Below, one piece after another: positions 46,916-58,669 of a stretch of DNA of 64,000 nucleotides. Numbering within the stretch: the stretch's first letter is position 1; the number at the start of each line of letters is the position of its first letter. The position numbers and the translations under genes were made by a program. Source of the DNA: Branchiostoma lanceolatum (lineage: Eukaryota; Chordata; Leptocardii; Amphioxiformes; Branchiostomatidae); assembly GCF_035083965.1 (NCBI RefSeq), contig NC_089735.1:3281501-3345500 (forward strand). Direction: 5' to 3'. The notes below the pieces were generated by a model that saw nothing but the letters and a program-made list of their open reading frames with translations, made no database searches and was not told where the DNA came from.

Positions 46916-48316
46916 ACCTCGAGAACTCTAAAAAAAATAAAAAGAGTGGCAAAGTTCATACTTCGCAAACGATCATTCCCTCTCGCCAACACTTGGATAT
47001 AGAAAGCAGCACATTGTATGCAGTTAACGTTACATCTTGTTTTTGAATGACCATGATAACTAATGATACATATTTGGCTTTCCGCGCCGAGCCAAAGAGG
47101 CATCTCACAGACATTCAACGCATTGCTGTTCAGCTGTTCAGCAATTGTGGCTCTTTGTGAAATGGCATATATCCGCCGGCACACTTATGTTTGACATATG
47201 CCTATTCATTTGTAGTCAGGTTTCCATAGTCTGTTCGTAAATGTCAATTCGGGGTGTTTTATTCGTCCCGTCTCCATTTTCTCCAACGTTATCATTACAT
47301 TTCATCCATTTCAGTCCTGGAATGCACCGAGAGCACCCTTCCATTTATGACGTGTAAAGGCCACATGTTTTCTCGCCCACCCCTGTTGTATCCACACGTT
47401 ATTCAGTCAAGCAGTGCGTCAAGGTCAACTTAAAAGACCGGTCCATTACCGTACATGTAAAGAACCGGACCTATGGGGGGAAACAGCGACGCGCCGAACT
47501 GAAAATAGATAAAAGTCCAAGACTGGTGAAACGCCAGGAAACACTTCGTGTCGTTTAGATGTGAGAAATGATATTTTTTTTCTTTCAAGTTGAGCCCCGT
47601 GACGTCCTGTCTAACATATCCCATTATCATCGCGGATTATCACTGTGAAACGAAGGGAAACCTTTTAAGACTGAGATGAAAGGTAAGACCACAGCAAGTA
47701 AATTCGATGGATAACAGCTTCTGAAGACTCAAAATTGAATGCGAGAGTGCAAAGAAAAACAAGATACCCAAGTTTTCAACATGGAGACCATAAACGTTGT
47801 AATAAGAATTGAATGCGACAAAACATGTAACCACAATAGTGTGGCAAATTGGTATCACTTACCAAGTTGACAACTACACCCCACTGGTGTCACTTCTACA
47901 ACTACACTCAGTGCTACCTCACAGTGTCACTAGCTTCTAGAAGCACATTCAAGCTACCAAACTACATATTTTTCCTCGGTACATTCATCAACATCAACAT
48001 TTTTCGAAATCAGGTTAAAATGAATGCGCGCGCTAATCCATGGAATTTACTTGCTGTAGCCTAAAAGCCGGAAATGGCTATTCATCGACCGGATGTTTGA
48101 TAGTTTTCGCGTCTTTTTTAAAAGTTTGGTATGTCTGTGATGGATCATCATCTGCATCTACAGTCTTGGACATGTCTTGCAGCTGCATTCACTCTTTTTC
48201 ATCTTCTCTCACTGCGTCTTGCTTCTTGTCCTTGCGAGCTCCCTTAGCTCTCACAGTTTCTTTTCTTCCGTGAATACTTTCATCAGGTTGGAAAACCACC
48301 GGATGACAAGATTCTT

Positions 48317-48445
48317 TATTCACGACCAAGATATTTACAACAGCAACAGCCGACATTTTTGACGAACCAGCCAGTATTGCCCTGAGGAAGGTGACAGACT
48401 CACCGAAACGTCGGCTGTTGTTGTAAATATCTTGGTTGTGAATTA
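48317..48445 (+). repeat. Foldback structure with hammerhead-like core
   Basis: A long stem pairs 48317-48354 with 48410-48445 (CCAAGATATTTACAAC against GTTGTAAATATCTTGG; AACAGCCGAC against GTCGGCTGTT). Enclosed are CTGAGGA (48382-48388), a GGTG/CACC stem and GAAAC (48405-48409), in hammerhead order. It probably belongs to a retroelement 3' end. Confidence 0.55.
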
Positions 48446-48746
48446 AAAAATTATATTCTTTCCTTTTGTATGAGGACTCGTTCTCTGTACTTGTTGTCTG
48501 TCTTCAGCATTCTGATCAGATCTACGCACTTCCTTTACGGGCCGTGTATCAACACGCTGGTCCTTGTATAATTCAGCACCAGGGATAGGAACGACTGTAT
48601 CGGATGGATACAGAAATGTTAAGTGCACATCACCAACAGCAACAAGGTAAGCCTGATTAGATCGCACTCCTAGCGACCCGACCGACTTATCGGCCTCCTA
48701 GATCCTCCCGGTAGGGATCAATTAGCTCCTGGCAACGAGACATTGT

Positions 48747-49150
48747 GTTACAAAGACAAGGGCAGGGAAACCAGTCTTCTTGGCGTGTCATTCAGCACCA
48801 GGGACAGGGGCACCAGTCTTGGTGATGTGTCATTCAGCACCAGGGACAGGGTCACCAGTCGTGTTGGTGTGTCATTCAGTACCAGGACCTACCAGGTAAC
48901 CAGGGACACCAGTCGTGTTGGTGTATCATTCAGAACCAGGGACAGGGACAACAGTCTTGTTGGTGTATCATTCAGAACCAGGGACAGGGACAACAGTCTT
49001 GTTGGTGTATCATTCAGAACCAGGGACAGGGACAACAGTCTTGTTGGTGTATCATTCAGAACCAAGGACAGGGGCATCAGTCTTGTTGGTGTGTCATTCA
49101 GCACCAGGGACAGGGGCACCAGTCTTGTTGGTGTGTCATTCAGGGACACA
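48747..49150 (+). repeat. 42-bp minisatellite, about 9 copies
   Basis: Unit like CACCAGGGACAGGGGCACCA followed by GTCTTGTTGGTGTGTCATTC. Because 42 is a multiple of three, long repetitive open frames arise on both strands; I do not call them genes. Confidence 0.92.
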
Positions 49151-49359
49151 CATAGAGTAGTATTGAACGGACCCATAAAAACCTGATCATATTTCATATG
49201 GCGTAATGAAAACAAACTGCTTGCTTGTTGAGACTTTAGGCCAAAAAATGTTTACTTATGCACTGCAGTTCCTAGTTAGGCCGCAAAGTGTCTCTGTTGC
49301 GTTAAAAAAAACAATATTAGTGGCATTAAAGAAAGCAATTTACCAGAACTTTCCGCCTA

Positions 49360-49592
49360 CCTAACCTCCATAGCAGGCTCTCTGGGGCTTGAGAGGGGGG
49401 GGGGGGCTTTTGCTGATGACTTATTTTTGTACTGGGCCGTTGTGCAGCCAGCCCTATGATTAGGCCCTCACTAGTACAATGGTTACAGGCTGGTTGCACA
49501 AACGACCCAGTACGGAAAGAAGTTATCAGCAAAAAGTGTATTATAAGCCCCCAAAAGGGCACAGAGAGACTGCTATGGAGGCTACCACTTAA
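49360..49592. mobile_element. Inverted-repeat element, CCTCCATAGCAG ends
   Basis: CCTCCATAGCAGGCTCTCTG at the left and CAGAGAGACTGCTATGGAGG at the right. A half copy lies at about 18169-18280 in an IRF intron. Confidence 0.7.
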
Positions 49593-49659
49593 TGTGGGAA
49601 CGAGATCGGAGGTCAAAGGTTAGAGCATCTCGTTCTCAGAGTAGTCATTCGACGTGACT

Positions 49660-49781
49660 CACAGCCAAAAATGGCGTCATTTTGATATCGAAACATCTGT
49701 GCGAAGAATTAGTCATTATACCGACCTTTTCTTACAGCTACGCCCGATATTTGTCAGTTTTCGTGTACATATATTTCACAG
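49660..49781 (+). promoter_or_regulatory. Candidate promoter and 5' UTR exon of STAMBP
   Basis: CCAAAAATGGCG at 49665-49675 fits a YY1-type core-promoter motif. Downstream a strong donor CAG|gtaagt occurs at 49781/49782 and would splice to the acceptor at 51010-51011 just before the STAMBP ATG. The 5' end and use are inferred. Confidence 0.4.
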
Positions 49782-50250
49782 GTAAGTCCTTGTTACCGAA
49801 ATTATGATTGATAACGACAGCAAAGCAATAGCACCCACCGAGCAAGCCGAAAGTTTGGGACCCGGAAGTGAAAATATAATATGATGATAAAATGATGTTC
49901 GTTGGTTCATTGGTAAATTTTGATGACAGCATTTGTCTAAAAAACAATGACCTCAGATGTGTTTTAAACAGACGTCCTTTTTCCATTTTGCCCAGTATGT
50001 AAACAGCCACGTTATCAAAACGATTCATTAATGTATTTTATGCTATACTTGAGTTGATTTTCAATATTTTGATGCCCTTGATATTCTCTATTATGTATTA
50101 AGGTATCTCCATGATTGAAGTACAATTTCATTCATATCTCAAGACTGGTTTTATGGTTGCACTTACTAGGTGCATATGGACACTACAAAGTGACACTTAT
50201 TATCATTTGTAAATCTTGATCTCGATCTTCTTGATTTGGTTCTGAGCAAC

Positions 50251-50435
50251 TACTCTCCAAGCAGAGCTAGGGTTTCGGCTGGTTTTTGACGTGTTTTAGG
50301 CGTTTTTGTCATGCCTTCTACTTTGTCATCGTTTTTGTTGCTACACAACAAAAACGATGACAAAGTAGAAGGCATGACAAAAACGCTTAAAACACGTAAA
50401 AAAACAGCCGAAACCCTAGCTCTGCTTGGAGAGTA
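50251..50435. mobile_element. MITE, CTCTCCAAGCAGAG family (185 bp)
   Basis: TACTCTCCAAGCAGAGCTAG and CTAGCTCTGCTTGGAGAGTA with long near-identical arms meeting in the ACAAAAACGATGACAAAG centre. It has the same length as the 25101 copy. Confidence 0.85.
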
Positions 50436-50889
50436 CTGAGCAACACCCCTCTTGTCGGGGTAAAGCGCTCAGGGGAGTGCGCTGCGCTTTTATTGTCCTC
50501 TGAGGTGCAGGAGCACAGCCTCCTTGAACTTGGGGGGGTCAGCTATCTCCGTGACCTCTTGAGGCAATGAATTCCAGTCTCTCACAGTGCGAGGGTCATG
50601 CACACATGCATGTACTAGTAACGTTACGGTGATAATCATGCTTTATATGCTGATCATAACCATAGCCTGGTGGTGATAGATATCTTTGCACTTGGAAACC
50701 ACAGGAATACCGATAGGTAGTGATAATCCCAAAATGTTACTTTGAGGTAACTGAGAAGATGCGTCCATACAGATCTCCAACCCACTGTTTTTCAAAGCGG
50801 CGGATTTATGTATCCCGGCGCAAATGAGTATTTCACATTTTCAATTACTCTCAAACCCAACTTGTCTAGACATAGCCATCACTAGTATT

Positions 50890-50975
50890 TGTTTAGTCTT
50901 TTGGTATGATAATGTTTCTACCATGTACTTGCAACTATCCTTCGGGCATGAACTCGCAAATAAAATTTTTTCTTG
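50890..50975 (+). mobile_element. LINE 3' tail fragment
   Basis: CTTGCAACTATCCTTCGGGCATGAACTCGC then AAATAAAA, matching the tails at about 21610 and 44020. It ends about 35 bp before the STAMBP coding exon. Confidence 0.6.
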
Positions 50976-51013
50976 CTATTAATTTTTCCTTGACTGTTTG
51001 TTTGCGTTCAGCC

Positions 51014-54000
51014 ATGCCGTTGTCGGTGCCACCGTCTCCCGGGCAACCGTCGGAGCGTGTTCGCGTCCTGTCAGAGAAGGCGGCCACGGTCACAGTGGAG
51101 GACTCCATCGCTCCGAGGATGTACTTCCGCTCAGGGGTGGAGATGGTCAGAATGGTGGGTGCACAAGAGCTTATGTTGGCTCGTTCGTTCAGACCCTTTA
51201 AGGGCAGCACATTTCTTTGCTGTTTCAGTAGCAGGAATATTTTTACAGGGAGGGGCTGCTAGCCATTCCCCTTTAACATGCTCAAGGCACCTCCTCGAAC
51301 ACGGGACCCCCATTTTACGTCCCTTCCGAAAGACAGATGCAGCTCCAACCGAGATGCCATGACCCAGGAGTGAACCGGGGTCACCCAGTTAGCAACTAAT
51401 TGGAACCAGGGGCTGTGAGGCTGCTACCAGTTGAGCTATAGGGACATCCCAGGGTACATAAGAGCTGTAAAAGCAAATGATGTATTAATGTTTTACATCT
51501 GTTTACCCTCTCACAATCTTTGAAAGATAAAGTTATTTATTCAAGCAGCTGGATAGATTTTGGAGACGATTCAGTTAGTTAAAAAAAGTTAAAATCCTCC
51601 CACACCACAAGGAGGTTAAAAGGAACTGCACACCATAAGGTGTATAGGGCGGTGCCCTTCTCCGTTTCATAGCCCTGAGTCACACTGTTGTGCAATCACT
51701 GCAACCACTGGCAGTGGAGTATGTTTAACTTCCATACTGTTTCAGAAGTATATGTACCATTTTTATAAAGTCTTTGGTATGGCTTTGGTATGAATGCGCC
51801 TCTTGTCCAGAGGTGTCCTACCCGGGGCTTGAACCCGAGCCTTCTGGTCCAAGTAATTTGAACCAGATATGGCTAGTAACAGAAGCGCAGACCACTACAC
51901 CACAGGGACACCCCTCAGACGATTCAGGGGGCATCCACTATCCTTCGTCCGTGACACTGTGTCACTGGTAGCGGATGTTGCTTGAATAACTGTTATCTGG
52001 CATATCTTATTCATTGCCTGGATGTCTAACCCTGGTTGCCATGTTCCCTGTGATGTCATTTCCAGACAATCAACTTATTAATATGTGATTACCTGGCGGC
52101 AGCAGCCTGGAAGACCCGGAAATATGGACTTTTTGATGGTGTAAATAAAAGGAACAGGGGGTATATTTGTACAGGATATACAGCTTAATTGTACCAGGGA
52201 AATTCCCCCTATAGCTCTTTTTGACACATATTTTGTACATTTACCGGTAATGAACAGTGTCCCGCCTAAGGACAGCAACCATTTCAAGTAGCGTGTATGT
52301 TGGATGGTGTACCAGTGTTTGGCAATACATGTACAAAGTGATTCAAACCGATGTACATGTACATACATACATGTATCTAATGTTGTATCTCTACATATAC
52401 AGGCCACAGTCTACCACGAGGAAGGAAACTTGGAGGCTGCTTTTATTCTCTACATGAAGTTCATCACGTGAGTTTTCAGATTACTTTTCATTTGTCAACT
52501 GTGGAAGATTATAATTTGAAATATGTATTTTTTCATTAGATCTATGAACATTTTTGGAGAGGATGGTAGGAAAAAAGTTTAGCTAGTTAACTGACAATAC
52601 TATTATTGAGCTGTAAGGGTGGGGGATTGGTGTAATTTAGGGACTTCTTTGATAGAATGAAACTATCGGGATCAACAAGTGGTCTAAGCATATATTAGTG
52701 ATTCACTGTTTGTCCTAGGACAGATTGCGATCGCAAATCTGTACTAGTAGAATCAGTGATTGTCCTAGGACAGATCCCAATCATAGTTTGTCCTAGATTG
52801 TCCTGAATCGCAATCTCTCATGTGACATATACATACATAGGGGAAGGTAAGTGGAGAAAGGGTCAGACATGTTTCTCACCTTTGATTCCAGTTTGTTTGT
52901 GGAAAAGCTTCCCAAACACCCAGAATACAAGTCTGCTCCCGCCAAGGACAAGCAGACAACCAAGCGGAAGCTGGAAATGGTGTTCCCTGTGGCAGAAAAG
53001 TGCAAGAAGAAACTCACAGAGAAATACACCGATGATCTCAAGGAATGGGAGATTGAAAAGGTGAGACATGAAGTTAATATCTTCACAAAGTAAGCAGTTA
53101 AAACATAGGATATCATCTTGTACCTCAGTGATCGAGAGACCTTCAGAAGATCCGTAGACTGACCCAGTGTTTGGAACAGTCTAACACCAAACACATGCAT
53201 GGCTCCAGCTCTGTCTACCGCCAAACACATGCACAGCCCCAACTCTGACTGCCTTTAAGAGACTCTTAAAAGTATCAGAAATTCAGACCAAAACAAACGG
53301 ATATGATCCATATACCTACTCTCCCAGCAGCATTTTTTGGGGGGTCGCGGTTTGAAGCGACCAAAAAAAATGACAAAGTAGAAAGCCCGACAAATTCGCC
53401 TAAAAACACGTCAAAACCCATCCGGAACCCCTCCTTTGCTGGGAGAGTACCATATACCAGCTTTCACTCTATCATGTGTTTTGTACCATGTATTCGTAAT
53501 GATGTACATGTATATTTTTAGATTTATTAGGACTTAAATCATGTAATCTGTATCTCTGTTATATTTTGTCTGACCCTCACCTCTTCCCTCATGACCTCAA
53601 TGAAAAGTAGCCTGCAGGCCAATTTGAGCTTCTCATGAATAAACAAAGGTTCAAAGAAACAAATGTATAATTTATGAATATATATGCAGGGGCTATATAC
53701 TATGGAATATTTTGCAGAACACCACATTATGTACTCTTATATTATAACTGAGCATTTTAATTTGTATAGGTAGAGATAGACTGAATCACTTTGCTTCAAT
53801 GTACAATCTTCTCCAGCAAAAGATTGAGGAGCAGATTGCAATAGAGAGAGCAAAAGAAGCAGAAAGGCAACGTCAAATTGAGGAAGATCGACGAATGGCA
53901 GAAAGCCTGATGGAGGAGGAGAAGGAAGAAATACGGAAAGAGTCTCAGGAAGAGCAGTACAGAAGAATGCAGGAACAAAAGAGACTGGAGCTAGAGAGAG

Positions 54001-57000
54001 AGAAAGATAGGACTTTGGAGGAGAAGGCAGTTCCTCCTACTGTCCTCCCATTAGATGGGGTGGTCCCCTTCAGTAAGCCTCAGTCTTGGGACGACACTAA
54101 GGGTGGAGTCATCACCACGACGATCTTGGGTCCAGATACAGCAAAGTTGGGACCTGCGGCAGCAAACGTGAGCACCCTACCTGGACAGGTGAACGGACAG
54201 GTGCAACCAGAACAGGTGCAACCAGTCGTTCCTTCAGCCCCGCCTCCAGCATATTCACCTCCAGGCGGCCTGCCACCCCCTAAATATGTACCAACAGTGG
54301 ACCGGTCCACAAAACCAGCCAGTCTCCATGGTGAGCTTTTGTTGATATCTTTGCCACAATTTGTAGCTCAATCTCAAGGGCATATACTATAGAATGTCCT
54401 TGCTGAATTTTTTCTAACTCAGTTATTACTCAGACATTCTTAGCCCAAATATCTGCTTGTAATTAAGTTCTCAAACTACTGCTATGGATGGTAAGTTATG
54501 AAAGACCATGCTATTTCAATTTGATGCTGAATTTGAAGGTCAACATGAAAACAAAGTCTCTGTGGGCTAAGATTTATTTAATAGGCCTTAGTTAACACAG
54601 TTTCATGAAGGAAATATAGTTTAGCTTACACCCAGTCCTTTGTTTTCATCTTGTCTTCTTGCTAGATTCTTACTCTAAAATGACTCTGACAACCTTAGAA
54701 ACAAAGTAGCGTGCTCTAAAATTGACACTTTTAAAAGCAACTTCTATCTTACAAACCTTTAGAGATGACTAGACTGTGTTTTTCTCTACATTACAGATGT
54801 TCCCAGCAGTAACAAGTATGGCCTGAGACAAGTCGTCGTCCCTCAGGAGATCATGCTGAAGTTTTTGAACCTTGCCCAGCCAAACACTGTTAAGAACATC
54901 GAGACTTGTGGCATTTTGGCTGGAAAACTGGTATCTATTGCTATTTCAAAAGTTTTACATTTGTTGAACGGTACAGTAGACTAAGTACATTATTTACATT
55001 GCCTCATATCCGGTTTCCAACATCAGCTTCAGAATCTTAGATTGAAGCAGATGCTTTTGAGCAATGATGTTGAGGATATACATTGGTCTTTGAGTCACTG
55101 GAGAAAAGTCATGAGCCTGTAATGTCCACAAGAGATTTGGAAATCACACTGGGTCACCCCTACTCTTTTTTTATCGGGTTTGCTAACAGTGCAAGGCCAA
55201 GAGATTGCTTATTGGAACAGAACTAATTTGGTGAAAGATATAGGTGACAATGCATATGCTAGGAGATGCCAGTGAACATTGCTTTTGAGGGCTTGCGGGC
55301 TTATTTTGTAAGGGAAACACTTGTTATTAGAGAAATCCTTAATCATGGAGTCCATAGAAAGAAGCTTCTTATTGATAACTTTGTTTGGGTTCTTAAACAT
55401 TTTGGACGAGTTTGATGCCAGGACCAAAGGCTTAATGTCCCCTCCAATGGATGATTGCTGACATCCATGTGTAGCTGACTTGAAAGACGAATGATTTTAG
55501 ACTGTTGATATGAAATTTGTATGTATTTTGACCTTGGAAATGTTTATACCAATGCACCAGTGTTTGTGCATGTATGTATGAATGTAAATATGAATGTACG
55601 ACCCCTGGAAGACTAGTCCCCTTGGGGGCTAAAGGGTATCTCAATTAACTACTACAGTAACTACTACAACAGTACTTACTCCAGACTTAGACTCCTTTAT
55701 GAGTCTAGGGTAACTTTGATCATCTTTTCTTTCTCCATCCAGAAACAGAACAGTTTCACCATCACCCACGTGCTGGTGCCCAAGCAGAGCGGAACCCCAG
55801 ACTCCTGTACTACTCTGAGTGAGGAGGAACTGTTCGACTACCAGGACAAACATGAGCTCATCACACTAGGATGGATTCATGTTAGTTTGCGTGTCAATAT
55901 TTTTAAGTTGTTTTACACATACTTGATACTTTATTTCCTCCATTAGTTATCATACAAGTAGGTAGCTAATCTTCCTGGAGGACAAAAACAACATACAACA
56001 GTTACTGACAAAGTACATACAAGTTGTTACAACTATTTACATACATGTACTACATTCAAATGGACTAGTTTATATACATATACATATACATACACATACA
56101 GAACTTAAAGACAACAGGAATGGAATTTGTCGATTGTCAGATCTACAGAATATAATGCTGAACTTGAATATGAATGTGAAAACAGAGCTTGAGGGGAAAG
56201 GACCTAGCTACACACAGTTTCAGGGAGTAAATGTCATCAGAAGAAAGTTTTTCTCACAGCTGTTTTCATATTGTTTGTTTTTTGTTGTAAATTTTTGTTG
56301 TATATGTGTGAGCCAATGAAATGAATTTTAGTTAGATTAGAAATATACGTTACAGTTAAATCTTTATTAGAAAGTACAGCTTAAAAAGTACAGCTTAAAC
56401 TTCTTTTAAGCTGTACTTTCTAGTATAGACTTTATCTGGATACCTACAGTGTTTGTACAGCTACATTAGAAATATACACTTGATATAAACCACATCTCCA
56501 GAAGTTGAATTTCTAATGAAGATTTCTGCCTTATAACATCTCCAGACTCATCCCACTCAGACGGCATTCTTGTCCAGTGTGGATCTCCACACACATTGTT
56601 CCTACCAGCTCATGATGCCAGAGGCCATTGCAATTGTGTGCTCCCCCAAGCACCAACAGTGAGTACTGCAGTTTATCTAGTCACAAAGACTCTGAGAGTA
56701 CATTTGGTATTAAATGCATGTAGTCTAACTATATATATATATAGGCATGTTAATCTTAATGTAAAAGACTGGATGATATTTCTATAATACTGTAAAATGC
56801 ATTTAAGTTCATTTTGGTTAAATGTTTGCAGTTTTCATAGTAGTGTCTTCAACGCGGACCTAAAACTATGGCAAAATTGCTCATTCTGTCTTATTGCTAG
56901 CCTAGTCCCCATTGTTTCAACCACACACTAAAAACCACTGCTGACACTCTATTTTCTCCCTACCGCAAAATTGAATCCCTGCAAACTTAAATGCATTTAC

Positions 57001-58323
57001 ATAAGTATAATATATGGTATAATGCATGTAGTCTGACTATAGGAATATCGTAAATGACTGGACGATTTTTCTATACTCACTTCATTCCTTTCATTTAGTA
57101 CAGTCGCATTCTGAATTCCTTCTAAATCATGTTATCAGGACAGGAGTTTTCATGCTGACCCCAAACCATGGACTTAACTTCGTTGCCAGCTGTAGGCAGA
57201 AAGGTTTTCACCCCCATCCAAAGGAGCCTCCATTGTTTGAGGTACGTATATGTACACGTAATTACAACAGTGAAGAGAAGATAACACCCCTCTGCAAATA
57301 CAATGTAACTTTCGACCACTTTTAGTACTCTCTTTCTACCAACTAGGGCATCTAGTGCAAACCCTTATAGTGCCTAGTGTCACAAAAGAAAGTAACTTTC
57401 CTTGCAGGGTATATTTCTAAAAGAAGGAGTTGCTAGCCCTTCCCTTTTAACGTGCTCAAGGCACCTCCTCAAACACGGGACCCCCATTTTACTTCCCTTC
57501 CAAAAGACTGGTGCAGCCCCAACCGAGTTGTCCTGACCCAGGATTGAACCTGGGTCTCCCAGTCAGCAACTACTGTAAATGCAGAAATGTTCGCGGTTTT
57601 ATGTTCGCGGTTTTTGTGGTGAACTCTTTACCGCAAACTTAAAACCACCGCGAAAAGCCGTTTCATCGCGTGACTGTAGCGCTACTATTGTTTCCAATGC
57701 CAACTCAAAACCATTGCGAATACTCCATATTTTCCCTACCGCGAAATTAAATTCTCGCGAACATTTCTGCATTTACAGTTATTGGAACCAGGAGCTTCAC
57801 TGTAAGACTGCTACCAGTTGAGCTACAGGGACATCCCTCATCTAGTATAGTGATGAAACTTCTTCAGAGATAACTACTTCTTGTATTTGTTATGCAGGGC
57901 TCGAAATACAATATTTTTGTAGGCTATAGGGTAAAGGTACTATTGTACACTAGTATACAGAATATTCTTGAAATACAAGTTTCTGAAAAAGCAATGTAAC
58001 CGTACTTGTTGTACTTTATTTGATGTATTACTTGTTTGCAATTTCGAGTTAGCAATAAAATTACAGATTGAAGTTCTTAAGAGCGTTAAACTTTGTAATT
58101 TTGTTTTACTGACATTCAACTTTATCTTATGCGGTGCACCCAAAATGCTTTCTGTGCACCTAATTTTTTGGGGTGGGTGCACCTGTGCACCTATTTCCAA
58201 AAATGAATTTCGAGCCCTGTTATGTCTCTCATGCTGATATGTTTCCTGATTTTTCTGCAGGACTGCTCACATGTGAAAATGCTGACCACTGAAACCGTTG
58301 TTATGGTGGACCTAAGAAAGTAA
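51014..58323 (+). CDS. STAMBP: STAM-binding protein / AMSH-type JAMM deubiquitinase
   Basis: Zinc metalloprotease of the AMSH family, which removes Lys63-linked ubiquitin on endosomes with STAM and ESCRT-III. Exons: 51014-51154, 52403-52467, 52892-53060, 53817-54330, 54797-54930, 55743-55880, 56546-56658, 57139-57241 and 58261-58323 (TAA); 1440 nt, 479 aa, all phases consistent. Residues 1-125 are the MIT-like helical region ([25 protein letters not shown]). About 126-195 is a charged coiled coil. PTVDRSTKP (284-292) is the STAM SH3-binding motif. The JAMM catalytic set is complete: Glu332 (ETCGIL), His387, His389, Ser397 and Asp400 ([14 protein letters not shown]), then CRQKGFHPH. An intron falls between His387 and Thr388. 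The linker is longer than in human STAMBP and adds PSAP (264-267) and PPxY (268-271, 279-282). ATG choice: first codon after an acceptor, giving the expected N-terminus. AATAAA at 58657-58662 is a likely poly(A) signal. Confidence 0.95.
51195..51450 (-). mobile_element. SINE family F, minus orientation, in first STAMBP coding intron
   Basis: Reverse complement of the full family F element, from TTTGCTGTTTCAGTAGCAGG to GTTGAGCTATAGGGACATCC. It begins about 40 bp after the donor of the first coding exon. Confidence 0.68.
51588..51913 (-). mobile_element. tRNA-headed SINE (family H), minus orientation
   Basis: Second family H copy, in the first STAMBP coding intron, with the same head, B box (GGTTCAAGCCCCGGG on the minus strand) and body. 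Similarity to 32946-33249 spans about 300 bp. Confidence 0.7.
53327..53449. mobile_element. MITE, CTCTCCAAGCAGAG family, short copy
   Basis: TACTCTCCCAGCAGC and CCTTTGCTGGGAGAGTA ends, right core CGCCTAAAAACACGTC. The left arm is mostly deleted. STAMBP intron. Confidence 0.65.
56358..56432. repeat. Short palindrome in a STAMBP intron
   Basis: AGAAAGTACAGCTTAAAA and TTTTAAGCTGTACTTTCT are exact complements, with flanking TTAAATCTTTATT / GTATAGACTTTAT partial matches. Confidence 0.75.
56790..57001. mobile_element. MITE, CTGTAAATGCAGAAATG family, diverged
   Basis: Lies in a STAMBP intron; ends CTGTAAAATGCATTTAAG and CAAACTTAAATGCATTTACA. It is more degenerate than the other copies. Confidence 0.55.
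57404..57838 (-). mobile_element. SINE family F split by a nested element
   Basis: Family F halves at 57404-57572 and 57779-57838 are separated by the CTGTAAATGCAGAAATG element at 57573-57778. An uninterrupted copy near 51395 reads AGCAACTAATTGGAACC where this one is broken after AGCAACTA and resumes at TTATTGGAACC, so the nested insertion is visible directly. Confidence 0.72.
57573..57778. mobile_element. MITE, CTGTAAATGCAGAAATG family, nested in a SINE
   Basis: Complete copy inserted in the family F SINE at 57404-57838; ends CTGTAAATGCAGAAATG and CATTTCTGCATTTACAG are near-perfect complements. TA flanks suggest TA target choice. Confidence 0.72.
57895..58219. mobile_element. DNA-transposon-like element, CAGGGCTCGAAAT ends, 5-bp target duplication
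   Basis: CAGGGCTCGAAATACA at the left and ATTTCGAGCCCTG at the right, flanked on both sides by TTATG (57890-57894 and 58220-58224). The interior has no transposase. Lies just before the last STAMBP exon. Confidence 0.72.
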
Positions 58324-58669
58324 ATCCAGTATCTGCCATTTGCCAATACTCGAGGAATATGAAGTCAAGAGAGAAAAAAAATACTACATTAATGAAAAGA
58401 TTACTACTATGACATTTTTTAATGATTTAATTATACTATGATACTATCAATAGGCTTTGGATTAAAGTATTGCTTTAATGTATAGAGAAACTATACTATA
58501 TTGAAGTACATTTGCCACTTTGATACATGTACATGTGCATGTAATGATGGATGTTTCTGCATGTACATATACTGTAGTACAATATGCAAATTAAAAGGGT
58601 CTTGTATTATAGGTTACTTACTTAGATATTTCCTTTTTTAGGTGAAAACTCTAGGTAATAAAATGATAA

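Noticed and set aside
48743..49215. Repetitive open frames of 81-147 residues on both strands
   Set aside because: By-products of the 42-bp minisatellite, whose length is a multiple of three.
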